Shown here piece after piece: positions 38,287 to 52,775 of a DNA stretch of 64,000 bases. Under the pieces are notes generated by a model. It saw nothing but the letters and a program-made list of their open reading frames with translations. It made no database searches and was not told where the DNA came from. The stretch lies in assembly GCF_050303215.1 (NCBI RefSeq), contig NZ_JBNLBH010000029.1:1-64000 (forward strand), given 5' to 3'. Each line of letters begins with the position of its first letter. The first letter of the stretch is position 1. The stretch comes from Haliangium sp050303215 (GTDB lineage: Bacteria; Myxococcota_A; Polyangia; Haliangiales; Haliangiaceae). The position numbers and the translations under genes are program-made.

Positions 38287-38798
38287 ATGCCTGCTGAATC
38301 CTCCCCACTCGAGTTCTCCCCGGAAGCGAGGCAAAAGATCGACCGGCTGTGCGGGCGCTACCCCAGCAAGCAGCCGGTCATCCTGGCCGCCTTGCACCTG
38401 GCCCAAAAGGAGTTCGGGCACCTGAGCGACGACGCCCTGCGCCTAGTCGCCAGCACCCTCGATCTCCCCTACCCGCACGTCTTCGGTGTCGCCACCTTCT
38501 ACACCATGTTCCGCCGCCAGCCGGCGGGCAAGAACGTGCTGCGGGTGTGCACCAACGTCTCGTGCATGCTGCGGGGCGCCTACGAGGTGCTCGAAGCGTT
38601 CGAGAGCCGGCTCGGCATCAAAGTCGGCGAGAGCAAGGGCGACTTCCACCTGGTCGAGGAGGAGTGCATCGCGGCCTGCGCCAACGCGCCCGCGGTCCTG
38701 TGCGGCACCAAGTACTTCTTGGACGTCGAGCCCGGCCAGGTAGACGAAATCCTGAGCGCTCTCGAACAGAGCCCCCACCCCGAGTCGGAGGTCGCATA

Positions 38799-38799
<1 letters not shown>
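38287..38799 (+). CDS. nuoE: NADH-quinone oxidoreductase subunit E (24-kDa, 2Fe-2S)
   Basis: 170 aa from the ATG at 38287 (E. coli NuoE 166); a GTG two codons upstream is an alternative. A thioredoxin-like protein with the N1a cluster ligands in VCTNVSCMLRG and EEECIAACANAPAV. It sits in the NADH-dehydrogenase arm of complex I with NuoF and NuoG. First gene of the operon; its stop overlaps the GTG of nuoF by one base. Confidence 0.95.
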
Positions 38800-41023
<2,224 letters not shown>

Positions 41024-41046
41024 GCCCCGAGCCGTGGAGGGATGAC

Positions 41047-41376
41047 GTGCTGATGCACATTACATATGGTCACTTCCTGGTCCTGGCCGCGGTGCTGTTC
41101 GCCATCGGCGCCGCCGGGGTCATGATCCGGCGCAACGCGCTCATCGTCATGATGGCAATCGAGCTGATGCTCAACGCCGCCAACATGACGATCCTGACGT
41201 TTGCGCGCATGCACGGCGTGGCCGACGCCAGGCTGGGCATGAGCGGACACAGCCTGGCCTTCGTGGTCATCGCCGTGGCCGCGGCCGAGGCCGCGGTCGG
41301 CTTGGCCATCGTCGTTGCGGTCTACCGCACCCGCGGTCACGCCGACGTGGACCGCCTGGGCGTCCTCAAGCACTAG
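41047..41376 (+). CDS. nuoK: NADH-quinone oxidoreductase subunit K
   Basis: 109 aa (E. coli 100). The GTG at 41047 is chosen since GGAGG lies six bases before it; the ATG at 41053 is the alternative. Three membrane helices with the conserved acidic residues of the proton path (MMAIELMLNAANM and AAAEAAVGLAIV). Belongs to the antiporter-like membrane arm of complex I. Confidence 0.95.
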   Translation: MLMHITYGHFLVLAAVLFAIGAAGVMIRRNALIVMMAIELMLNAANMTILTFARMHGVADARLGMSGHSLAFVVIAVAAAEAAVGLAIVVAVYRTRGHADVDRLGVLKH

Positions 41377-41387
41377 GCCCCGCACCC

Positions 41388-45498
<4,111 letters not shown>

Positions 45499-45502
<4 letters not shown>

Positions 45503-47001
45503 CCAACCAGTTCAGCACCGTCGAGCTGGCCTATCTGACCCCGTTCTTCATCCTGGCCACCGCCGGCATGTTGCTGGCGCTGGCCGAGGCCTTCCTGCGC
45601 GGGCGCAGCCAGGCCGGCCTATCCACCCTGGCCGTGGCCGGGTGTGTGGGCGCGGCTGGTGCGGCCATCATCATCTATCGCGGCCTGGCGCCGGATCAGT
45701 CCATCCCGGTCATGTACGGCATGATCGTGGTCGATCGATTCGGCTGCTTCTTCACCGTGCTCACCGCCGCGCTCACGGCTGGTACCGCGCTCATCAGCGC
45801 GCGTCACCAGGACGAGCACGGCTGGTCTGGCGGGGCCGTGCACGCGCTCTTGCTCCTGGCTGCTGCTGGCATGGTGTTGATGGTGACGGCGGGCGACCTG
45901 GTCACCATCTTCCTCGGCATCGAGACCATGTCGTTGGCGGTGTACGTACTCACGGCCCTGCGCCGGCACTCGCTGCGGTCGAGCGAGGCGGCCATGAAGT
46001 ACTTCCTCATGGGCGCCTTTGCCACCGGCTTCTTGCTGTACGGCATCGCGCTGCTCTATGGCGCCACCGGCCACACCAACCTGGCCCGCCTGAGCGAGCT
46101 CTTGCATCAGTCGTCGTCGCCCGGCCTGGTGGTAGCGGGCATGTACTTGCTCATCGTGGCCCTGGCCTTCAAGGTCGCGGCCGTTCCCTTCCACATGTGG
46201 GCTCCTGACGCCTACGAGGGCGCGCCCACGCCGGTCACCGGCTTCATGGCCGGGGTGGTCAAGGCGGCGGCATTCGCGGCCGTGCTGCGCCTGTTCGGGC
46301 AGGCTTTCGCGCACGAGGATCTGGCGTTCGGACGCATGGGCTGGGCCAGCCCGCTGGTGGTCGTGGCCGCCATTACCATGACCGCCGGCAACCTAGCCGC
46401 GCTGCGCCAGGCCAACATCAAGCGCATGCTGGCCTACTCGTCGATCTCGCACGCCGGCATCGTCCTGGTGGGCGTGATCGCAGCCGGGTTGAGCGCGGCC
46501 TCGCCGGCGGCGCCCGAGGCTGCGGCCGAGGCGCAGGCGGCGGTCATGTACTACCTCTTGGCCTACGGCGTAACGACCATTGGCGCGTTCGCGGTGGCGT
46601 CGTGGATCGGTTCGCGCGGGCGCGAGCGGGTCCTGGTAGACGACTGGGCGGGCCTTGCCTCCCAGCACCCGGCGGCGGCGTTGGCGATGGCCGTGTTCAT
46701 GTTGTCGCTTGGCGGCATCCCGCCCACTGCCGGGTTCTTCGGCAAGTTCTACGTGTTCAAGTCGGCCATGGCGGTATACGACCAGCAGCTTCTGTGGCTG
46801 GTCGTACTGGGCGTGGTCAACTCGGCCATCAGCATCTACTACTATCTGCGCGTGGTCACGGCGATGTACTTCCGCGACGCCCTCGACCCGTTCAAGCCCC
46901 TGGGCGGCGGCGCCTACGCCTTTGTCATGGCGGTGTGCGCCCTGGCGGTGTTGCAGATGGGCATCTTGCCCGGCTTCTGGCTCTCGGCCGCGGGCGGCTG
47001 A
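45499..47001 (+). CDS. nuoN: NADH-quinone oxidoreductase subunit N
   Basis: 500 aa (E. coli 485). Third antiporter-like subunit: GIETMSLAVYVLTALRR, VAAVPFHMWAPDAYEGAPTPVTGFMA, NIKRMLAYSSISHAG and LSLGGIPPTAGFFGKF. Last gene of the nuoE-F-J-K-L-M-N operon. Subunits A, B, C, D, G, H and I are not in the window, so complex I is encoded at two or more sites. Confidence 0.96.
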
Positions 47002-47039
47002 GCCTATCGTCCCATTCGCGGCTCAGGCTCAGGTCCGGG

Positions 47040-47325
47040 GACAGGGGCCGGGCCAGCCAAACCCACGAACTCGACCGGCGGACGGCTCGCACGAACGCCT
47101 ATCGTTCCCTTCGTGGCGCGGCTCTTGCCCATTCGGCGTCCGGCGTTCACCTCGCCTCGACTCCTCCCTGGCATCCGACCTGCGAGGTGGTCTCTCCGCT
47201 CGTGACACCTTCTCGCCTTTGTGTCCGATCTCGCCGGTCGGAGCACTCGGAGACGCCGCCGGTCGTGCCCGTGGGTTCGTCTGTCCCTCTCAGCTCTCGC
47301 GCTTTGCCGGCGGAGCGACTCGGGC
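47040..47325 (+). repeat. Dispersed ~280-bp repeat, copy C (diverged)
   Basis: This occupies the 444-bp gap between nuoN and the transposase gene, next to the left end of the IS. It matches copies A and B in the order of blocks: GGGCCAGCCAAACCCACG, GAACGCCTATCG, CATTCGGCGTCCGGCGTTC, ACCTCGCCTCGAC, CTGGCATCCGACC, GGTCGGAGCA, CCCGTGGGTTCGTC and CCTCTCAGCTC. Divergence is clearly higher than between A and B. Confidence 0.65.
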
Positions 47326-47335
47326 TCGACAGATA

Positions 47336-48887
47336 GACCCGTCAGTTGCATAACTTCGACGGCCTGAGCGGGTGAAAAGGGCCATTCGGTCGTGTAGAAC
47401 GGAGTTGAACCAGAACTCACGCCACGACCCGGGAGGCCCCACCCCGTGAGATCAAGCAAAGCACAAGTCGAAGCACGTGTCCACGCCCTACCAGCCCTTC
47501 GTTTCGAGGAGCAGCAACTGACGTCGTACTCTGGCGCGGTGGTGCTGCAGGCGTTGTTCGAGCGACTCGCGCTGAAGAAGCGCCTGGCACGCTGTTTCAA
47601 GCCGCTGCTGGGGGCAGCGTACGCAACCCAGGCGATCGTGCTCCTGCTCGTCGTCCACCTCATGGTCGGATGTCGGCAGCTACGTGATCGCGACTACTAC
47701 GCGGACGATCCGCTCATCAAGCGGGTGGTGGGGTTGCGGCAAATCCCCGATGTCGCCACCATCACGCGGCGTCTGGCGAACACTGAGGAGGAGGAGCTTG
47801 GGCGAGTGCACGACCTGAACAGGTCTGTGGTGCTCGAACGACTGACGATGGAAGGCTTCCGCCGTGTCACGTTGGACTTTGACGGCTCCGTTATCACGAC
47901 GCGCGGACACGCCGAGGGCTCTGCCGTTGGCTACAACCGGAAGCACAAGGGGGCCCGCAGCTACTATCCACTGTTCTGTACGGTCGCCCAGACCGGCCAG
48001 ATTTTCGACCACCTGCACCGCTCGGGCAACGTGCACGACTCGAATGGTGCTCGTGACTTCATGCGGGCCTGCTTCGACCAGGTACGTTCCTCGCTGCCCG
48101 ATGTCCGACTTGAGGCGCGTATGGACTCGGCCTTCTTCTCCGAAGAACTCGTCTACGGGCTGGCGGCCGGACGCGTCGAGTTCACGGTCTCCTTGCCGTT
48201 CGAGCGCTTCCCCGAGCTGAAGGAGCTCATCGAGTCCCGCAAGACCTGGCACCGCATTGACGACACCTGGTCCTACGCAGATCTTCAGTGGAAGCCCAAA
48301 CGCTGGCGCGGGGCCTTCCGGGTGCTGGCCATCCGTCGGCGTACTCGGCGTCAGAGCAAGGAGCCGCTCCAGCTCGATCTGTTCGTCCCCAAGGATTTCG
48401 ACTACGAGTACAAGGTCATCCTCACCAACAAGGCAGCCGACTCGGCCCCCGATGTCCTGCACTACCACAATGGTCGTGGGAGCCAGGAAGGAATCCTCGG
48501 CGAAGCCAAGTCGTGCACCCAGCTCGACTACATCCCCATGCGCCGCCTCGCCGGCAACCGGCTCTTCACCCTGGCGAGCGTGATGGCACACAACCTCGGT
48601 CGTGAGCTTCAGATCGTCGCCATCGAGCGCTCTTCCTCCGACACTATCAAGCGCGCCGCACGGTGGTCGTTCGCGAAACTCTCGACGCTGCGCCAGCGCA
48701 TCCTCCTGCGTCCTGGCCGCATCACCCGCCCCGAGGGCAAGCTCACCCTCACGCTCAGCGGCAACGAGCGCGTACGTGATGACGTCAACCATCTGCTCGA
48801 CGCCCAACGCGCCGCGTAGAAGGGCGTCTCCCTGGTGGTGGTACACGCTCCTCGGCTGGGTGCACCACGTTATGCAACATTCGGGTC
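47336..48887 (+). mobile_element. IS1380-like insertion sequence
   Basis: About 1.55 kb. The left end reads GACCCGTCAGTTGCATAAC (47336-47354) and the right end (48869-48887) is its inverted match GACCCGAATGTTGCATAAC, 16 of 19 identical. It encloses one transposase gene with 91 and 68 bp of flanking non-coding sequence. I could not identify a clear target-site duplication; the exact ends may be the CCCG/CGGG steps. Confidence 0.8.
47446..48819 (+). CDS. IS1380-family transposase
   Basis: 457 aa, full length for the family. The frame is intact from GTG at 47446. DDE-type catalytic residues are probably in TLDFDGSVITTRG, ARMDSAFFS and GEAKSCTQLDYIPMRRLAGN. The HKGARSYYPLFCTVAQTG stretch and the C-terminal TLASVMAHNLGRELQI region are typical of IS1380 transposases. 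The element could be active, as frame and both ends look complete. Base use is a little less GC-biased than the neighbouring nuo genes. Confidence 0.9.
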   Translation: MRSSKAQVEARVHALPALRFEEQQLTSYSGAVVLQALFERLALKKRLARCFKPLLGAAYATQAIVLLLVVHLMVGCRQLRDRDYYADDPLIKRVVGLRQIPDVATITRRLANTEEEELGRVHDLNRSVVLERLTMEGFRRVTLDFDGSVITTRGHAEGSAVGYNRKHKGARSYYPLFCTVAQTGQIFDHLHRSGNVHDSNGARDFMRACFDQVRSSLPDVRLEARMDSAFFSEELVYGLAAGRVEFTVSLPFERFPELKELIESRKTWHRIDDTWSYADLQWKPKRWRGAFRVLAIRRRTRRQSKEPLQLDLFVPKDFDYEYKVILTNKAADSAPDVLHYHNGRGSQEGILGEAKSCTQLDYIPMRRLAGNRLFTLASVMAHNLGRELQIVAIERSSSDTIKRAARWSFAKLSTLRQRILLRPGRITRPEGKLTLTLSGNERVRDDVNHLLDAQRAA

Positions 48888-49047
48888 CAGTCGCCCTGCG
48901 GGCCTTGTGCGCGAGGAGCGCGCTCGCTGCGGTGCATCACGCCAACCCCGGCGGTCGAGTATGAGGATCACGCTCATGCATGCGGACCTGTACGCAAGAG
49001 GGAGAGAAAGCCACACGTGTCATGATGGCCGCGCAACGGTCCCTGCG

Positions 49048-49335
49048 CTTCGAACGCCGCATCGACAGGCCGCCCGAACCGTCCCCGCACTTCGATTGCC
49101 GCGCCGGCGGGCCGCGCGAACGGCTTCAGCGCTTCGAATGCCGCGCCGGCGGGCCACGCGAACGGCTTCAGCGCTTCGAATGCCGCACCGGCGGGCCACG
49201 CGAACGGCCTCAGCACTTTGAATGCCGCGCCGGCGGGCCGCGCGAACGGCCTCAGCACTTCGATTGCCGCGCCGGCGGGCCGCACGAACGGCCTCAGCGC
49301 TTCGAATGCCGCGCCGGCGGGCCGCGCGCAGGAAG
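49048..49335. repeat. 42-bp tandem array, seven units
   Basis: Units start at 49048, 49090, 49132, 49174, 49216, 49258 and 49300, exactly 42 bp apart. The conserved part runs CTTCGAATGCCGCGCCGGCG then GGCC(G/A)CGCGAACGGC and a TCAGC-type junction; central units are nearly identical. In one frame it would encode a 14-residue repeat with a RFECRAGGPRER core, but there is no start with a ribosome site and no similar protein, so I treat it as non-coding. It lies just past the IS right end. Confidence 0.85.
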
Positions 49336-49380
49336 CTCGATCGTGCACGCGCCCGCCTGCAGGCCACGATGAGCCGTTTT

Positions 49381-49640
49381 GATCTGCGCTGACCGACCTG
49401 CAGGACGCGCGTAGCAGTTGCGAAGCGCGGTGACGGACCTGCAGCCGAGCGCAGATCGGAATATTTTTTTATAAATCCATTTACGGGCCACGCTGACGCG
49501 TCCGCGCAAAATCTGACGCGCCGACGCGCCGCGCTGACGAGATTCTGCGCGTACCAGACTGCTGCGCGCGCCGCGCTGACGAGATTCTGCGCCTCTCGGC
49601 TCGCGCGCGCGCCATGCTGACGAGATTCTGCGCCTCGGCG
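49381..49640. repeat. Second repeat cluster: inverted repeat, AT-rich block and three GCTGACGAGATTCTGCGC units
   Basis: GATCTGCGCT at 49381-49390 and AGCGCAGATC at 49447-49456 form a 10-bp perfect inverted repeat with GACCTGCAG repeated between. A short AT-rich block follows (49459-49480). Then GCTGACGAGATTCTGCGC occurs at 49533, 49575 and 49616, with a partial unit (GCTGACGCG) at 49492, giving spacings of 41, 42 and 41 bp. The rest of the gap up to 50012 holds no gene I can support. Confidence 0.7.
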
Positions 49641-49855
49641 CGCCTGTGCAGCGCCCGCACATGCGCGCTGACGATGACCTGACCGGCGTGCGGCAAATGT
49701 TTTTGCAGACCTATCGGCACCCCTAAACTACTCTCGAAAACCAGCAGTTCCAAGCACTTACCGTCACGGGCTGTCACCTGCCGACGCCCCCTGACACGCT
49801 GCTGGTGTCCCTCCCGGTGTCCCTCGGACCGGTTAGGCCGTGGCACGCCAGCGCG

Positions 49856-49898
49856 CTCACCGAGCACGCTGCTAGCGCGGTGGTCGGTGCTCGGTGAG
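49856..49898. other. Perfect 12-bp inverted repeat (hairpin)
   Basis: CTCACCGAGCAC (49856-49867) and GTGCTCGGTGAG (49887-49898) are exact complements with a 19-nt loop. There is no T-run after either arm. It may be an RNA hairpin or a spaced operator; it lies 115 bp before the small ORF at 50013. Confidence 0.6.
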
Positions 49899-50012
49899 TC
49901 AGGCCCGTGGTCGCCGGAATCGGTTTTGGGCAGCGCGTACTTCTACAGTCCTTGGGCGGCTTTCGACCTGACAGGCTGGGCTCAACGCCACCGCCGCGAT
50001 ACGGTCTCCCCG

Positions 50013-50231
50013 ATGGACAGAAGAACCGAGCCCCCGCTACTCGACACCACCACCGTGAACTCCGTCATCGGTTGCCTCCATGAGGCCGCCATGTCCATGG
50101 AACCGCTCCTCTGGGACGGTGACGAAGCGGTGACCCCGGCCGAGATCGCCGCCGCCCTGGTCGCGCTCGACCACGTCCGGAGTTCCGTCGACGCGGTTCT
50201 GCCACTGCTCCGGGCGATGCTCCAACGGTAG
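50013..50231 (+). CDS. Small hypothetical protein
   Basis: 72 aa from the ATG at 50013 (MDRRTEPPLLDTTTVNSVIG). The body looks helical and acidic (CLHEAAMSMEPLLWDG, PAEIAAALVALDHVRSSVDAVLPLLRAML), with a regular hydrophobic pattern, which favours a real gene over chance. No family is recognised. The upstream in-frame extension includes the hairpin and is probably not translated. Next to it, 50232-50522 contains nothing I can assign. Confidence 0.4.
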   Translation: MDRRTEPPLLDTTTVNSVIGCLHEAAMSMEPLLWDGDEAVTPAEIAAALVALDHVRSSVDAVLPLLRAMLQR

Positions 50232-50522
50232 CCTGAGCGCGGGCTGACACCATCGTCCAGCTCGCGCGAGCACCGCGCTGGCAGTTCGCCGCGGCCGGAG
50301 TAGGCCATGTGATTGGGCGGACCCTTTGATGCCTGAGCCGACCTGTGTTGCCCAGCGACAGGTCCAGCGGGGCGATCCGGCCTCATTGAGTGGCATGAGT
50401 GCATCCGGCTCATTGCGCCCGGCTCAGGGCTGGCGCTACCATCGGCTGATGCTGTGACTATCGTACGTTGTCACACATCTGACACCGCGAGTCGCCAGCG
50501 AGAGGCACTAGGAGCACGAACG

Positions 50523-50615
50523 ATGCACAAGAGCAGTGATCCCCCCTTCACCACGCGATCCAAGCTCGCCAGGAACCTAGCCAGGAACCTGTATGAGGCC
50601 GTATGCGGCACGTGA
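50523..50615 (+). CDS. 30-codon ORF with strong ribosome site, overlapping the next gene
   Basis: The ATG at 50523 follows AGGAG (50510-50514) at eight bases, the best ribosome site in this island. It encodes MHKSSDPPFTTRSKLARN and 12 more residues, and its TGA (50613-50615) lies inside the next gene, whose ATG is at 50603. Either it is a leader that couples translation, or it is the true N-terminus of the membrane protein cut off by a frameshift: the locus-1 protein has a similar FVTRLEVL...LYMGSSG stretch at its N-terminus, which resembles FTTRSKL...LYEAVCG here. Not long enough to decide. Confidence 0.4.
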   Translation: MHKSSDPPFTTRSKLARNLARNLYEAVCGT

Positions 50616-51679
50616 ACCACTTGCCCGTCTTCGCTCCATGGGACGACGGGCGGCCGTTCCTGAATGCGATGAACGATATGGAGCCCGGCTATCTTCTTGA
50701 GGGTCCCGAGGTATCTCGCGACTGGATGGAGCAAGCGTACCACGACCTTGATGATGAGGCGAAACAGCGTATCGCCGATGAGTGGGAACGGCTTGTCAAT
50801 ACACTACAGGTCGCAAACGAAGTCACGATGACAGCGATGGAGTGTGCCTTCAAGATCGGGCAGAAATTGCAGGTTGGGGGTCAGACGGCGTTCGAGGAAA
50901 AGACGACGGAGACCATCCTACTCAAACCGCAACCGGCGAAAGAGTTCGATGACGAGGATCCGGGATTCCCCGCACGCGTCGCGGCGATGGCGCTCTGGAA
51001 GGCCGGGTTGCGCCCATGGCAAGCCATGATGGGCGGACTCGTCGTGACGGTGGGTCTACTCGTCGGCTACCAGCTCATGGACCATGCTGACGCGATGACG
51101 ACGCCGATCGCGATGGATGACGTCGCCCCTCTTGAGATCGAGCCTGTGCGTGCAGCAACCGCCCCGGGTATCAGCGTCAACGTGCAGCCCGACCAGCCCT
51201 CTCCGGGTCTGAGCGCGGGAGCCGACGGTAGGGAGGAAAGGGAGTCGGCTATCGAATCACAGACGTTGTCGGAGGGGCTCCGCGGCTTGAGTAGCTCTGA
51301 GACCTCGACTCACCAGCGTGTCTCTAAGACCCCTGCCAGCCACGAACCACGCACGGCCCCCCAAATGCCTGTACGCGGGCCTCAAGAGCCCAATACGCGC
51401 GCGGCGGTATCAATGGGCCACGGGGTGCAACACTTGGTGTTGACGCCCGAGAATGCGACGAGGGGTGATGATTCAGCTATCACTCTATCGATTAAGCCTG
51501 GTGTTCCGCGGCAAGTGGAGGGCTCACCCATCGATACGCGACGACTAACTATTCCGGATCTCCCTGAGTTCAGCCTGCAGCTTGAAATTGACCCGGACCT
51601 CGCAAATGGTGAACAACTACCAGCAAAGCTGAAACGCAAAGTTACGGTCACGTGGAGCGAGTCGCGTAGGCCCTACTAA
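50603..51679 (+). CDS. Single-pass membrane protein of the duplicated module (locus 2)
   Basis: 358 aa. Cytoplasmic helical part ~1-135 (GPEVSRDWMEQAYHDL, RIADEWERLVNTLQVA), one membrane helix at ~138-160 (MMGGLVVTVGLLVGYQL), then a periplasmic part with a Ser/Pro/Glu-rich linker and a C-terminal domain (~275-358; VQHLVLTPENATRGDDS, ITLSIKPGVPRQVEG, LTIPDLPEFSLQLEIDP). The plan and several motifs match 27227-28546: GPE-x, EWE, LRPWQ/LRRWQ before the helix, and the final beta-like domain. Its N-terminus may be incomplete (see 50523). The lipoprotein gene starts 12 bp downstream. GC content is lower than for the housekeeping genes. Confidence 0.7.
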   Translation: MRHVNHLPVFAPWDDGRPFLNAMNDMEPGYLLEGPEVSRDWMEQAYHDLDDEAKQRIADEWERLVNTLQVANEVTMTAMECAFKIGQKLQVGGQTAFEEKTTETILLKPQPAKEFDDEDPGFPARVAAMALWKAGLRPWQAMMGGLVVTVGLLVGYQLMDHADAMTTPIAMDDVAPLEIEPVRAATAPGISVNVQPDQPSPGLSAGADGREERESAIESQTLSEGLRGLSSSETSTHQRVSKTPASHEPRTAPQMPVRGPQEPNTRAAVSMGHGVQHLVLTPENATRGDDSAITLSIKPGVPRQVEGSPIDTRRLTIPDLPEFSLQLEIDPDLANGEQLPAKLKRKVTVTWSESRRPY

Positions 51680-51691
51680 GCAGGTACGAGT

Positions 51692-52111
51692 ATGGAGCGA
51701 ATCGTTGCACTCGTGTTCGTTTTTGGCGGGCTGGCGTGTTCCGGCATGCAGTCCGGGGCTGCTCCGTCGAACTCTACACCGGCCGGATCCAAAGATGGTT
51801 TTTGGTGCTTGAACGCTCACAAAGACGGGGACCACATAGGGCAGTGCTATCGGACCCGCAATGAGTGCGAGTCGGCGCGAGATAGGTATGTTGTTGGAGG
51901 TGGTGTGAGTGAAGATCCATGTCGCCCACAGCAAGAAGCGTACTGTTTTCTGATCGACGACCGCTACGAGCAATGCTGGGAGTCTGAAACCGAGTGTCAG
52001 GCACAGCGGGACCTCTACAAATCTCAGAATCCGAATGACTTCGGAGCATGCCGGATTCGTATCGGTGGGGTGACGCACCGCGGCCCACCGATGGCGTTGC
52101 TTTCTCGCTGA
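51692..52111 (+). CDS. Eight-cysteine lipoprotein, module locus 2
   Basis: 139 aa. The signal peptide ends GGLAC, a degenerate lipobox. After a Ser/Pro-rich linker the mature part has FWCL, QCYR, ECES, PCRP, YCFL, QCWE, ECQA and ACRI: eight cysteines in the same order and with the same neighbours (FWC, CYR, YC(Y/F)L) as the proteins at 28543 and 29005. It follows the membrane protein gene by 12 bp, mirroring locus 1 except that only one lipoprotein gene is present. Confidence 0.75.
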   Translation: MERIVALVFVFGGLACSGMQSGAAPSNSTPAGSKDGFWCLNAHKDGDHIGQCYRTRNECESARDRYVVGGGVSEDPCRPQQEAYCFLIDDRYEQCWESETECQAQRDLYKSQNPNDFGACRIRIGGVTHRGPPMALLSR

Positions 52112-52237
52112 CGATCACCTTGAGCGCTGCCGGGAGTCAGCAGTCTGGTCATGTGCCAAAATGCTGAGCATAGTTTTGGAGCATGTCGGCTACGAGCTGA
52201 TTAAGCTACACGCGCTGCGATTGTACTGCATGCACAG

Positions 52238-52771
52238 ATGACCCGCACATCGCGCAGAAGTTGTTTGGAGAGTGCCGCTTGTGGTTTGGCGGTCAGTTTC
52301 GTGGTCTTGCTAACTGCATGCACCGATGGCAAGATGGGGACGAATGTCCCCAGTGGGACGCTGATACCGCCTAGCGCCTTCAAGTTTGCCGACATTATAC
52401 CAGACCCAGAGATTGAGGTGGGAGGGTGGCGTGCGGTGTTCATCCATGCTAGAGCGGGACAGACGCTGAAAACACCCAATATGTGGGACAAGGATTCATC
52501 TGTAGAATGCAGGATTGAAGTGGGAGTTCCTATTCGAACTGAAATGCGTGGCTACATACCACTTCGAATGGCCCAGGAGTTCTCGGCGACTGTAGCGAAC
52601 GAGGCTGCGTACGCAGTATTGCTCCAGCGCAAAGGGGTCACTTCTGCAATCTGCCGGGAGATCATGGATATCATGGATATTGCCTTGAGAGAAGCGATTG
52701 AGGGCTCTCGGGTCAATCAGTGTGGAGCAACGGTGTATCGAAAGCCGGTGCCAGTGGTGCGGTGGCCTTAA
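52238..52771 (+). CDS. Hypothetical lipoprotein (lower-GC)
   Basis: 177 aa; hydrophobic N-terminus ending VVLLTAC, a good lipobox. The mature part (FADIIPDPEIEVGGWRAVFI ... MWDKDSSVECRIEVGVPIRT ... VANEAAYAVLLQRKG) matches nothing I know. Two mature cysteines may form one disulfide. AT content is clearly higher than in the rest of the window, which suggests acquisition from another source. It is convergent with the next gene, with 4 bp between the stops. Confidence 0.6.
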   Translation: MTRTSRRSCLESAACGLAVSFVVLLTACTDGKMGTNVPSGTLIPPSAFKFADIIPDPEIEVGGWRAVFIHARAGQTLKTPNMWDKDSSVECRIEVGVPIRTEMRGYIPLRMAQEFSATVANEAAYAVLLQRKGVTSAICREIMDIMDIALREAIEGSRVNQCGATVYRKPVPVVRWP

Positions 52772-52775
52772 TGAA

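Noticed and set aside
47320..48900. Target-site duplication of the IS1380-like element
   Set aside because: No matching flanking 4-bp or longer repeat could be aligned at the ends.
49048..49640. CRISPR or protein-coding repeat
   Set aside because: Units are direct tandem copies without spacers; the 14-residue frame has no ribosome site or known homologue.
49887..50012. N-terminal extension of the small ORF at 50013
   Set aside because: It includes one hairpin arm and shows no protein-like pattern before the ATG at 50013.
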